Positions 1-8,900 of a stretch of 64,000 nt of DNA are shown one piece after another. Both the position numbers and the translations under genes were made by a program. The DNA is from Sphingobacterium sp. ML3W (GTDB taxonomy: Bacteria > Bacteroidota > Bacteroidia > Sphingobacteriales > Sphingobacteriaceae), in assembly GCF_000747525.1 (NCBI RefSeq), contig NZ_CP009278.1:1178001-1242000 (forward strand). Direction: 5' to 3'. The notes beneath the pieces are model-generated. The model was given only the letters and a program-made list of their open reading frames with translations. It ran no database searches and was not told the DNA's origin. Numbering within the stretch: position 1 is the first letter of the stretch; every line of letters starts with the position of its first letter.

Positions 1-1020
1 TGCATTGTAGGTGCCCGTAGGAACACTGTAGAAATTACCTCTATACGACACCTTATTGTCCTTGTGTACAGCATATAAACGGGTTGCAAAAATCTCTGGA
101 ATGATTTCAATCCATGGATCTAAGTGGGATTTCTCTATCTGGTATTCCTCTAATGGAACAAGTTTGTATGTGCCATGCGAAAGATTGTTGGCGGTACGGT
201 ATAACCAGGAAATACATTCATCATTAAGTGTTTCGATATCCCTGAAAGGCCTATTGTACAGAAAGTTTTGCGTGACATACTTAACAACGTTTTCGACCTT
301 ACCTTTACTCTGGGGGTCCGATTTTCTACCGAAGTGGAGTTTGATGCCACGTTGGCGAACATAGTTGGAAAACTCAGAAGTCAGAACGATATCCCCAAGG
401 TTTTCTGAGACCATCAATAATCTGTCTTGGTCATAAACCATTTCCTCTGGACACCCTGCGATAAACTTAAATGCTTGTTCATGAGCCCGTACAACCATCG
501 CTGTTGTAAATGGAACATCACTGAAAAGTACGAATTTATAGCGGCTATGGGAAAGAATGAACGTGAAGAACTGTACTTTCTTCACTTTGTTCTGGGTAGT
601 GGTCATGTTGTAAAACCCGAAGTCCATCTGTGCCTGTTGTCCATAAGGCAGTTCTTCAACCATCTGGAAATCACGTCCGCTGACTGACTTTGGGATATTG
701 AACTCATTGTGGATACTCTGTACAAAGTTGAATACGGTCTTGGTGTTGACCTTTGGGAAATCTGGATAATGCTCTTTGAGCCAATCATACATCTGCGCGG
801 CAGAAGTATCGTTGTACAGCTCTAATTTACTTTTAACAAAGTCCCGATAGGGCTGCAGAATTTTTTTCTTAGGTGATGGCCGTTCTAATTCTTCTTGGTA
901 ACTTCGGTCGTCTTGATCCAATAGCTTTTTGACGGTACGCCAATTGAGCCCAAGATTACTGGAAATCTTCCGGATCGAGTTACCAGCTCGAAACATTCTG
1001 TGAACCTCATGATAGGTCAT
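1..1020 (-). CDS. istA: IS21-family transposase IstA, C-terminal part off the left edge
   Basis: The minus strand reads open from the ATG at 1020 to the window edge (340 codons). The N-terminus is a Hin-like helix-turn-helix (residues about 3-35, containing RAGNSIRKISSNLGLNWRTV). The integrase core follows, with candidate DDE residues D133 (in QMDFG), D197 (in YDQD) and E243 (in KGKVEN), the spacing seen in IS21 IstA proteins. IstA cuts and joins the element's ends and works with the ATPase IstB, which should lie beyond position 1. I see no frameshift or stop, so this part looks intact. The family is confident; which IS it is cannot be told here. Confidence 0.9.
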   Translation of the reverse strand, partial: MTYHEVHRMFRAGNSIRKISSNLGLNWRTVKKLLDQDDRSYQEELERPSPKKKILQPYRDFVKSKLELYNDTSAAQMYDWLKEHYPDFPKVNTKTVFNFVQSIHNEFNIPKSVSGRDFQMVEELPYGQQAQMDFGFYNMTTTQNKVKKVQFFTFILSHSRYKFVLFSDVPFTTAMVVRAHEQAFKFIAGCPEEMVYDQDRLLMVSENLGDIVLTSEFSNYVRQRGIKLHFGRKSDPQSKGKVENVVKYVTQNFLYNRPFRDIETLNDECISWLYRTANNLSHGTYKLVPLEEYQIEKSHLDPWIEIIPEIFATRLYAVHKDNKVSYRGNFYSVPTGTYNA

Positions 1021-1128
1021 AATTTTACTTAAATAATAGTTCATAATAACTTTGTCTAATTGCTACGACAAAGCTTGTTTTTTCTTTTGGGACACCACGT
1101 CCCAAAAGATGGACTATGTATTTATTCT

Positions 1129-1245
1129 TGCTAAAAATGCTGCATTCATTAATGCCAAAAATGTTGCACCATTAGTGCCATTTTTGCTGCACGCTTATTT
1201 GCCAAAAGTGATGTATTCTGAAGTGCCGATTACAAAAGTGAGCAT
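1129..1245. repeat. Iterated end sequence of the IS21-like element
   Basis: Four near-copies of an 11-bp core (TGCYAAAAATG, once as TGCCATTTTTG) start at 1129, 1153, 1176 and 1200, that is every 23-24 bp, each followed by TGCA-type sequence. On the minus strand the outer part reads TGCTCACTTTTGTAATCGG. Multiple terminal repeats that bind the transposase are typical of IS21 ends. They lie 110-225 bp upstream of istA, the expected place. The exact outer boundary (perhaps 1244/1245) is inferred, since the other end and target duplication are not visible. Confidence 0.6.
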
Positions 1246-1435
1246 GTTGAATAAACTAGATAAAAAATCGGGTAATATTTCTTTCTCGGAGCGAGTAAGA
1301 TTGGGTGTTCAAAAAGCATTAACAAAATTAGCTCATGAAACTGCGGAAAAGAATGGGACTTTAGTAGTTAAGATTAATGGGGAAATAAAGGAAGTTTCAG
1401 CCAAGGAACTATTAAGTAGCTTGCCAAAGGAATAA
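1244..1435 (+). CDS. Small hypothetical protein next to the IS end
   Basis: 63 residues, beginning MLNKLDKKSG and ending SSLPKE. It is charged and rich in Lys and Glu, with a predicted helix (SERVRLGVQKALTKLAHETA) followed by a short beta hairpin (TLVVKINGEIKEV). A longer in-frame reading exists from 1052, but its first 60 codons run through the IS end repeats, so the ATG at 1244 is preferred. The native 5' end may have been removed by the insertion, which would make this a remnant. I do not recognise the family. Small proteins of this build are common in Bacteroidota, but no function is supported. Confidence 0.4.
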   Translation: MLNKLDKKSGNISFSERVRLGVQKALTKLAHETAEKNGTLVVKINGEIKEVSAKELLSSLPKE

Positions 1436-1838
1436 AGAATATATCGCTTCCAATATAATTATCTTTCGTCTACGTCGCAGATCTTATCCCTCACTTGCAT
1501 CTCCATCAGCGGACTTAGGTAATCCTATTACTGGACGCTCGCCGTTTTTTTAACGTTATCATGTTATTAGGTGAGTAAGGTAGACTAATCGTTACTGCGT
1601 TACTCGTCACTGTGTTACTTGTTTAAAGTTAGCACCTAAAGTCTGCGGATAATTTATGATATTGATAAATAACAAAGCCTTATTTATCAAATACTAGTCG
1701 AGGAGTTGGTTAGGGTTGAAGTCCCGCGCTATACTTTCCTTTTAAGAATATTTCGGTAATTGGTTTTGGATTCAATTTTTAACTCCATCTAAGTTGATGG
1801 AATTAAAAATGATGATTATTTTATATCGTGTTGTTAAG
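1436..1838. other. Non-coding stretch with a decayed gene tail
   Basis: AT-rich and without a credible gene. It holds a copy of the 3' end of the HTH gene at 3765-4277: on the minus strand 1484-1549 reads NGERPVIGLPKSADGDASEG followed by a stop. Homology with the block at 3628-3760 continues to about 1670 through shared runs such as AACGTTATCA and TAAAGTCTGCG. Nothing else is recognisable. Confidence 0.6.
1484..1549 (-). pseudogene. Remnant A of the HTH-gene C-terminus
   Basis: The 20-residue tail NGERPVIGLPKSADGDASEG plus stop is preceded in frame by TAA at 550-552 of the same kilobase (1550-1552), so it cannot be part of a longer protein. It matches the last residues of the intact HTH protein (GERPMIGLFPKPSDGDASEG). 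It is best read as the 3' scar of a deleted paralogue. Confidence 0.6.
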
Positions 1839-2489
1839 CTAATTAGATACTTTAACGAATATTTTTCTGATTACGCCATTTTGTTCAATAGCTTTCACAC
1901 TTAATAATAAGTGTGGAGTTTCTTGAAAAACCCTGCAATGTATTCTTTTTATATATCCCAGTTTCGTACCATTGAATGTTACCATTACAGCTTCTTTATC
2001 ATGTTCGTTATCTTTTTCCAACGAATATTGGAGCAAGTCTCCGTTCTTTACAAAGTTTCTTGGTATATGAGCATAAGAAAGACCGGAAATATCGGTTAAA
2101 AAGTGAAGGTCTGTAGTAGTATGGTATTCTGCTAGAAATTCAAAGTTATCCGTTGCTGTTAAGCCCTGAGTTTTGCCAAGTAAATAAAATTTGTCATCTG
2201 CCTTATCAGCATTAACTTCCCAAAAGTCTAAAAAATTTTGAACATCAGGACGATCCGTTTTTATTAATCTATGGGAGAAAATAGAAAGTACATTGACGTG
2301 ATATACCTTATCTAAGTCTTGAAACTCGAAATAAGGTATAAATCCTTGTGTCTTTCTTAATGTTTTGGCTTCAGGTAAATACTGAAATGTAACGTTATTA
2401 TCGTTGTCTTTTTCCAAAAGTCCAACAATATGCCTACGGGATCCCGATCCCTTACGCCATGCAAGATATATTTTTGAAAACTCACTCAT
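1839..2489 (-). CDS. HIRAN-domain protein
   Basis: 216 residues. Residues about 130-195 fit a HIRAN domain (a small all-beta fold found in Rad5/HLTF, where it binds 3' DNA ends): the segment ISGLSYAHIPRNFVKNGD, then KDNEHDKEAVMV and KLGYIKR. The N-terminal half (SKIYLAWRKGSGSRRHIVG) resembles the beta-rich start of HipA-associated proteins but is not assigned. The start ATG overlaps the end of the upstream HipA-like gene by 8 bp (2482-2489), which suggests translational coupling. In many Bacteroidota a HIRAN protein is encoded directly after a HipA-like kinase. The role is unknown, plausibly in a toxin-antitoxin or defence-like module. Confidence 0.75.
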   Translation of the reverse strand: MSEFSKIYLAWRKGSGSRRHIVGLLEKDNDNNVTFQYLPEAKTLRKTQGFIPYFEFQDLDKVYHVNVLSIFSHRLIKTDRPDVQNFLDFWEVNADKADDKFYLLGKTQGLTATDNFEFLAEYHTTTDLHFLTDISGLSYAHIPRNFVKNGDLLQYSLEKDNEHDKEAVMVTFNGTKLGYIKRIHCRVFQETPHLLLSVKAIEQNGVIRKIFVKVSN

Positions 2490-3516
2490 TGATAATAGAT
2501 ATTATGTTTTTGTGTCGCAAAGTTAGTAATTTTAATATCAACTCTTTCCTTATAGCAGATAATTTGTAAAAGGAGTGCTCTTCAGGTAGCACATTATCTA
2601 TATTAAGTATGATTTGCTCGACTTTTTGGGAATCCCAATTTTTTAAAAAAGCCGTTGCTTGTTCGAAGTCGGACTTCAACTCTAGTTTTTTAAAGTGACG
2701 TAGTAAATCAAAATGTGGAACCTTACGCTTATCTTCCCAATGTAATTCGGAGGTTCCTCTTCGAATATAAGCATCCATCATCTGTTTATCCCTTAACATC
2801 TTTTCGATTTTATCTTCGGTAAGTTCTCGACCTAATGAGCTCCCGCTATCGTAAATCGGCGCTATATTTTTTATGGTTAATTTTCTTAGTTCAAATTCTT
2901 TACTAACCAATTCTGGAGTATATGAAAAATCTTTTTCCTTCTGGGCTCTTTCCACCATGTTACCAATATCAATATTTTCTTCCAAAATGTAAGAATCTGA
3001 TATAAAAGCCCAATTTTCTTGATGCCGGTCGGAATTCCCAATTAGTGCATCAAATACTAAAGTCTGTAGGAAGTTGTGTTTATATTGAGCTAGACTGAAA
3101 TGATGAAGAGTATTTTGTAGAAGTTGATAGGAATACTCGTTTCGTGTTTCATTTTGTTCAGGTATAAATTTTGGGTTAAATGTGACCATATAACGTCCAA
3201 CTTCCACAAGTTGTTCATTATCTCTGTTAATCATGGATCTGCTAATACAGCCGATCTCACCTTTGCTTTTAGCCACGTCGTATCTTAGTACATCTAAATT
3301 GAGGAGTTTACCTATTTGAAAAGCAATTATTTCAGACCAAAATTCATCTTTATAATATTTTTCTGGATTATTGCCTTTTCCAGGCTTACGCTCAGATCGT
3401 TTAAAATACCAAAGATCATCATTCTCATCCTGTAGAATATGTTTTTCTCGTGTACCTCCACTATTGAGCCAATATGTCTCTTGCTAGCCAGTCGTATCTA
3501 TAAATTTAACATCCAT
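2482..3516 (-). pseudogene. HipA-like Ser/Thr kinase interrupted by an in-frame TAG
   Basis: From the ATG at 3516 the frame reads MDVKFIDTTG, then TAG (3484-3486), then continues unbroken for 334 codons (QETYWLNSGGTREKH onward) to the stop at 2482. The HipA-type catalytic loop LIGNSDRHQENW and the metal-binding segment IAPIYDSGSSLGR are both present, so the kinase core is preserved. The only other in-frame start I find is a GTG at 3276. Starting there would delete about 80 residues of the N-lobe including the GGTREKH nucleotide-binding stretch, so a functional product is unlikely unless the TAG is suppressed or is a base error. A HTH gene lies upstream and the HIRAN gene downstream. The nonsense change could be a single substitution such as TGG to TAG. 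Confidence 0.75.
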
Positions 3517-3627
3517 TTATGTTGTCGATATTATTTGTTAAAACTATTTCAATTGTTATTTAGCTACTCTAAATCCTTTAATAGATGCAACCTATTTGAA
3601 ACAATCCATACATTTATTATTCTCTAA

Positions 3628-3760
3628 TCAAACAGTTTCACCTCCATCTGCTGGCTTCGGTAATAATCCTATTACTGGACGTTCGCCATTTTTTAACGTT
3701 ATCAGGTTATTAGGTAAGTAAGCTAGAACTAAAGTCTGCGCATCATCCATGATACCGATA
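3628..3760 (-). pseudogene. Remnant B of the HTH-gene C-terminus
   Basis: Minus strand 3628-3690 reads NGERPVIGLLPKPADGGETV plus stop, a second damaged copy of the tail of the intact HTH protein that starts only about 75 bp away. The flanking sequence up to 3760 matches remnant A (ACGTTATCAGGTTATTAGGT and TAAAGTCTGCG). The open frame does not extend far upstream, so this is a scar, not a gene. Confidence 0.6.
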
Positions 3761-3764
3761 GCTT

Positions 3765-4277
3765 TTACCCCTCACTAGCATCTCCATCAGATGGCTTCGG
3801 GAATAACCCTATCATTGGACGCTCGCCATCGCCGTAAAAGTATTCGAAAAGTTGGCTGGGTAGAATGTTAAAAGCGATAGCCAAACCGTTAACATCATTA
3901 GGGTATAAGTTGCTATATTCTCCATTGTGTAGTTTGATAAATCTATTATATTCAATTCCAGCCGAGTCTGCTATCTCTTTTAGCTCTTTTGAATATGTAC
4001 TTATAAAACTATTCAGCTTATTTTCTTTGTTGGGGAATAAATTTAAATCTGGTAGAGATTGTGCTATTGGTAATAATATAAGACAAGTCTCATCAATATT
4101 TAATCCTAATTGTTTGATAATTGCATAGAAAATTTTTGCTAATACAAATTCTCTTGTACCTATTTTTTGATTAATTTCTTTCTCTAAATCCCTCTTTTCC
4201 TTTCCTTTATAATTTTTATCTAAAGTTTTTGATGTAAAATACTTGAATTTATCTGATTTTAAATAATTCATAATCAA
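3765..4277 (-). CDS. XRE-like helix-turn-helix protein, upstream of the HipA-like gene
   Basis: 170 residues. The C-terminal half looks like a Cro/C1-type HTH: a helix (ELKEIADSAG), a recognition stretch (IEYNRFIKLHNGEYSNLY), then NDVNGLAIAFNILPSQLFEYF. The N-terminal 70 residues are lysine-rich and unassigned. It ends in the proline/glycine tail GERPMIGLFPKPSDGDASEG, whose decayed copies lie at 3628-3690 and 1484-1549. Its place directly upstream of a HipA-like kinase matches a HipB-like antitoxin/repressor role, but that is inference from position. HTH assignment is moderate. Confidence 0.6.
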   Translation of the reverse strand: MIMNYLKSDKFKYFTSKTLDKNYKGKEKRDLEKEINQKIGTREFVLAKIFYAIIKQLGLNIDETCLILLPIAQSLPDLNLFPNKENKLNSFISTYSKELKEIADSAGIEYNRFIKLHNGEYSNLYPNDVNGLAIAFNILPSQLFEYFYGDGERPMIGLFPKPSDGDASEG

Positions 4278-4422
4278 TATGTTGTGTTTGTTTTTAACAA
4301 AAAGAGTTATTTAAGTTCTGTTTTATATTTTTTGTGTGTATATTTGATTAACAATCAGTGTAATATGATTGTAGTCTCGTTAACGAAAACGACCAAAATT
4401 CATTAAACACGGGACAGTAGGG

Positions 4423-4453
4423 TTTGCGGACCCCCATACTTTTTGTATTTTAG
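4423..4453 (+). promoter_or_regulatory. Bacteroidota-type promoter in front of an RNA candidate
   Basis: TTTG at 4423-4426 and TATTTTAG at 4446-4453 with a 19-bp spacer. This is the spacing of the Bacteroidota sigma consensus (TTTG at -33, TAnnTTTG at -7); the -7 box differs from consensus at the seventh base. Transcription would begin near 4459, just where the hairpin RNA starts. Confidence 0.6.
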
Positions 4454-4458
4454 CAAAA

Positions 4459-4546
4459 GGAAGGGGAAAGCTCCCTATTGGAAACTGTGTTTTGGGTGCT
4501 TGGTCGTACCTCGTTGACAGCGGAAAATAGTGGGCTTTCCCTTTTT
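4459..4546 (+). ncRNA. Candidate structured small RNA ending in a U-run
   Basis: No reading frame. The 5' segment GGGAAAGCTCCCTATT (4464-4479) pairs with AATAGTGGGCTTTCCC (4526-4541), 15 of 16 positions counting one G-U pair. Inside are a CTGT/ACAG helix (4485-4488 with 4517-4520) and an apical GGTGC/GTACC helix (4495-4499 with 4506-4510). A TTTTT run follows at 4542-4546, so the closing helix may also act as terminator. A well-spaced promoter sits directly upstream. It is not a tRNA, and I see no match to the conserved apical loop of SRP RNA. The family is unknown. Confidence 0.55.
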
Positions 4547-5144
4547 ATATAAAGCCTTATTACCTTCCGCACGAGACTTATTTTCATTGACCAAATATTT
4601 TAACCAAATAAATGATGAAAAGAAAAGAGTCCAAAAACCCACCCATGTTTCAGCTGATCCAGGATCGTGCTGTGCATAGCGCTATCAATGCGTTGTTTAA
4701 AAACAAGCTCCGACAACCGGAATAACTTGTATGCATTAAAAACCAAAAGGGCATGTTCACCCGATAGGGTAGGTGAAAGCACACAATAATGGTAAATAGC
4801 CATTATAATAGCTTAGCTTCTAGTGGTTTTTCCGATTCGTATTAGCGTTATTATGCCATAAGCAATTAATCTTCTGTTCCTTTAAATCTCACACTTTAAA
4901 AGTAATGAATATTTTTTGCAAAACAATAATTCCGCTTCATGAATGTATAGATATTCTATATTTTATCGAATCGGATTTTATTCGAATACCTTAAAATGCA
5001 ATACTAAAGACCAATTATAACAAGCACGAAGACGTATAATTGCATTTTATTCACCTTATTTTTTAACTGTTAGGCCTAAAAAAACGGGGTGCTGATTTCT
5101 AGAATCACGCATCTTAAACATTGCTTAACGTGAACCTTAATATC
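4547..5144. other. Intergenic region, no supported gene
   Basis: About 600 bp between the RNA candidate and the next gene. A 67-codon minus-strand frame (4600-4803) has no recognisable domain and no clear ribosome site, so it is not called. The rest is very AT-rich. No convincing promoter for the downstream operon was found. Confidence 0.5.
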
Positions 5145-5840
5145 ATGCAAAAAACTTGCAATAGGGAAAGCTTTGTGCTATCCTCAGGGGAAGAAATGTC
5201 TTCAGTTTTGCGTAAAAACCGTGTTTCAGTTATTAAAGAACCAATTATGATAACAGATTTACCAGAACGATCTTTTAAGAAACGAGTTCCTTATGAAGGG
5301 AGGCATGCGCATGCTCTGAAAAGTCTTGTCAAGGGAAGACCTAAGGAACGCTATTATTCGTTCCTGAATCCGTCCAAAGAACAAGTAAGTTCTTACAGTG
5401 CAGTCGTGCGTGATGACCGTAGCGATGTGCTCCGTATTTCACTGGCTCATATGGCTATTTACGAATGCTACTTATTTGCCCTAGGACTGCCTACCAATTT
5501 CCCGACAGAGCAGATCATCGTATATGGTTACGAACGAGCCAAATATATACCCTGTAAAATCTGTCCCGACGGTGAAAAGAACCTGTATGATTATGAGCTC
5601 ACCGTCCATGTCAATACCGAACGAGAAGAATACCGACAGCGGATGCTCAACGATCTGAACGAACACTTTCAGTTAGATGTCCGAGTCGAAAAGCTTTCTA
5701 TCGTGAAGGATAGTCGGCAGATTATGACCAAACGCGGCGAATCCGTAGAGCTCATCTGGCAAGAACAGCCAACGATGATCATGAAAACAAAGCGAGGTAG
5801 GGTAGCAGCGGTCACCGCTAGACTGGCTGCAAGTAGTTAA
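5145..5840 (+). CDS. Unrecognised protein leading the SusCD operon
   Basis: 231 residues from the ATG at 5145; an upstream TTG at 5121 is possible but less likely. No signal peptide or membrane segment. It is rich in Arg, Glu and Tyr. The C-terminal part (NLYDYELTVHVNTEREEYRQ, then LNEHFQLDVRVEKL) has a beta-alpha-beta layout resembling the DUF3738/TIGR03435 type of domain, but this is weak. It sits 97 bp upstream of the SusC gene in the same direction, so it is probably part of that operon or its leader. G+C is somewhat higher than in the neighbours. Function unknown. Confidence 0.6.
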   Translation: MQKTCNRESFVLSSGEEMSSVLRKNRVSVIKEPIMITDLPERSFKKRVPYEGRHAHALKSLVKGRPKERYYSFLNPSKEQVSSYSAVVRDDRSDVLRISLAHMAIYECYLFALGLPTNFPTEQIIVYGYERAKYIPCKICPDGEKNLYDYELTVHVNTEREEYRQRMLNDLNEHFQLDVRVEKLSIVKDSRQIMTKRGESVELIWQEQPTMIMKTKRGRVAAVTARLAASS

Positions 5841-5937
5841 GAAAAAAGGATTATAAGCTTTCTGAAGTCCTGATGATCAGGAGTAAAACAAAGCCTGAAA
5901 AAGGGTAAGGGGAGTGTTATGCCTAAAAATTCAAATT

Positions 5938-8900
5938 ATGAAAAGAAAAATAAACCATATAAACAAGCTCTGGGGATATCTCCAGAAGCTATCTAAACAT
6001 AGGGGAGACGGCTTGCTGTTGATGAGCAAGATGCTGTTTTTGACCCTAGTATTGAACTCTTTTATGGTTAGTTTATATGCTCAGGCGCCCCGCAAGGAAA
6101 GCGGGGTGAATGGGCAAATATATGAACTCACAGGACTTGTGGTGTCCGCCCTAGATGGTAAACCGATGCAAGACGTATCCATTCGTATCGATGATGAGAA
6201 TCTAAAAATCCGAGCATCTAAAGAGGCAACTTTCCAGGTACTCGTCAAAAATCGAAAAGGGGAAATAAAATTCAGTTACGTCGGCTACAAAACCCAAAAA
6301 CTCAATTATACCGCAGGAGTATCATTAACTGTGAAATTGATACCCGAAGACAATGTAATGGAGGAAGTGGAAGTAGTATCTACAGGTTTTCAGAAAATCC
6401 CGAAAGAAAGAGCGACTGGAAGCTTTGAATTTGTGGATAATAAGTTGTTCAATAGGAAGGTGTCGACAGACTTTGTGAGTCGGTTGGAAGATGTGGTGCC
6501 TAGTATATCGTTTGATAAAAGTTATGCTTCTGGTAGAGGCAAGGTGTTGGGATTTAGTGTTCGTGGCGAAAGTAGCATTAGTACTATAAAATGGCCTCTA
6601 GTTGTTGTTGACGGAGTTCCATATGAATCTAATTTTGATTTTTTAAATGGTTACTTTAATAATATTAATCCTAATGATGTTGAAAACATAACCGTATTGA
6701 AAGATGCAGCAGCATCTTCTATTTGGGGTGCTAAGTCTGGTAATGGTGTAATTGTGATAACCACCAAACGTGGGAAATACAATCAACCATTTCAAATATC
6801 GGTAAATTCTAATGTGACTATCGGGAACAAGCCTAATTTATACCTCTACCCGCAAATGGCAAGTGCCGATTATATAGAAGCTGAACGTTTCCTTTTTGAT
6901 AAAGGTTATTGGAATAGTAAAATGAAAAGATACAGCACCAATTTAACTCCTGTTATTCAGTTATTAAAGAAACATAAAGAAGGTGATATTGGAGATTCTG
7001 AACTAGAAGGTGGACTAGATGCCTTAAAAGATATCGATATGCGCGAGGATTTTTTGAAGTATATTTACAGAGAGTCTACCAAGCAACAGTATAATGTCCA
7101 ATTGCGCGGTGGTTCGGAAAAAATAAATACACAATTCTCCATTGGATATGATAAGAATCTAGAAACCGTTGTTACCTCTTCTTACAACCGTCTTACTCTG
7201 AAGAACAACACCCAAATGAGGCCCGTCAAAAATCTAAGTTTGGATTTAGGGATAACCTACACCGAGTCAAAAAGAAAGGACAGCGAAAGCCCTATGGGGT
7301 ATAATCAAATGGGACGAGGTACTGGTAACTTTCCGTACATGCGGATGGCAGATGAAAACGGTAATTCTCTCGTGGTAGATGCGATCTCTCGAAATCCAAT
7401 CTTTCGCGACACCGTAGCTGGCGGAAGATTATTGGACTGGAAATATAGACCTTTAGATGAGTTGTTTGAAACCCATGAGATCACCAATATTCGGGAGACC
7501 TTTGTAAATTTGCAAGCTGCATATCAGATTAAACCTACACTTAAAGTCTCCGGATTATATGCTTACCAACAATCCTATCAACCTACTGAAGAATGGCGGG
7601 GAATGGGCTCGGTCTACCAAAGAGAATTTATCAATTATAGGGCATCTTGGAATGATGATGAAGTGATTTGGAATATTCCTGTAGGCGATTATTTGAATAC
7701 CTTGTCTCGATCTAATACCACACATCAGAGTCGAATACAGCTGGATTATACTAAAAATTGGTCGGATAAGCATAATCTAATAGCTATAGCGGGTACTGAA
7801 CTAAGGCAGGTTAAATCCGCGATGAGAAGCTCTGTTTTTATGGGATATGATCCGCAAACCTTGACTTTTCAACCGGTAGCATATGGAAAACAGATCAAGG
7901 CATTAAATGGAATTGGGGGATCGACTCAATTGACCGATTATTCACAGATGGAAGCGTACACCAATCGTTATGTATCGTATTTTGCCAATGTAGCTTATAC
8001 CTATAACTCCCGATACGTGATTAGTGCAAGTGCCAGACAGGACGCCTCCAACCTGTTTGGGGTAAGTACCAATGATAAATTTCAACCTTTTTGGTCTGTA
8101 GGTGGGGCTTGGGTACTTTCAAATGAATCCTTTGTAAATGAACAGTTATTTCCATTGTTGAAGTTGCGGGCTACTTATGGTTATAACGGTAATGTGAACA
8201 ATAGCACTGCTGCCTATCCGATTATTTCATTGCAATCCGCTCCTCATTACATGACTGGTAATCCCTATGCTACCATGCAGTCGCCTCCCAATCCAAGCTT
8301 AAAATGGGAACGTGTAGGAATGTTGAATTTGGGGTTGGATTTTAATTTCAATAATCGGATATCTGGAAGTTTAGAATATTATATTAAGCGCCCGAAAGAC
8401 TTGATTGCCAGTACGAAGATTGACCCAACGACTGGTTATAGTACATTGAATGTCAATTCAGCAGATCTGGATGGTCGTGGAGCGGATATATCGATCAACA
8501 CAGATGTTATTCAAAATACTCAATTTAAGTGGTCATCTAATTTTGTATTCGCGTATAATACCACGAAAGTTAAACGTTCGTTTATTTCAGACAAAAGAGC
8601 AGACAGCTTTGTTTCATATCCTTATTACGGGGCAATGACAGCAGTAGAAGGTTTAGACCTTTATAGTTTACTGACGTATAAATGGGCAGGTCTAAGTCCA
8701 GAATCAGGAAAACCAAGAGGATATTTGAATGGTGAGGTGTCAGAGGATTATTTTGCGTTGGTATATGGGGCAGAGATTGATGATTTGGAAAACCACGGCT
8801 CTTCTAGACCCACCTACTTTGGGTCATTTCGAAATAGCTTTTCCTATAAGAATTTAGAGCTCTCTTTTAACATCTCTTATCAACTGGGTTATAAATTTAT

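Noticed and set aside
1052..1435. 127-codon frame starting upstream of the small hypothetical gene
   Set aside because: The first 60 codons run through the IS end repeats, so only the part from 1244 is plausible as a gene.
3439..3627. 62-codon plus-strand frame
   Set aside because: Antisense to the start of the HipA-like gene and to the tail remnant; no protein features.
4459..4546. Assignment of the RNA candidate as SRP RNA or 6S RNA
   Set aside because: The conserved SRP apical loop is absent, and the length and bubble pattern do not fit 6S RNA.
4600..4803. 67-codon minus-strand frame in the intergenic region
   Set aside because: No recognisable domain, no clear ribosome site and no operon partner.
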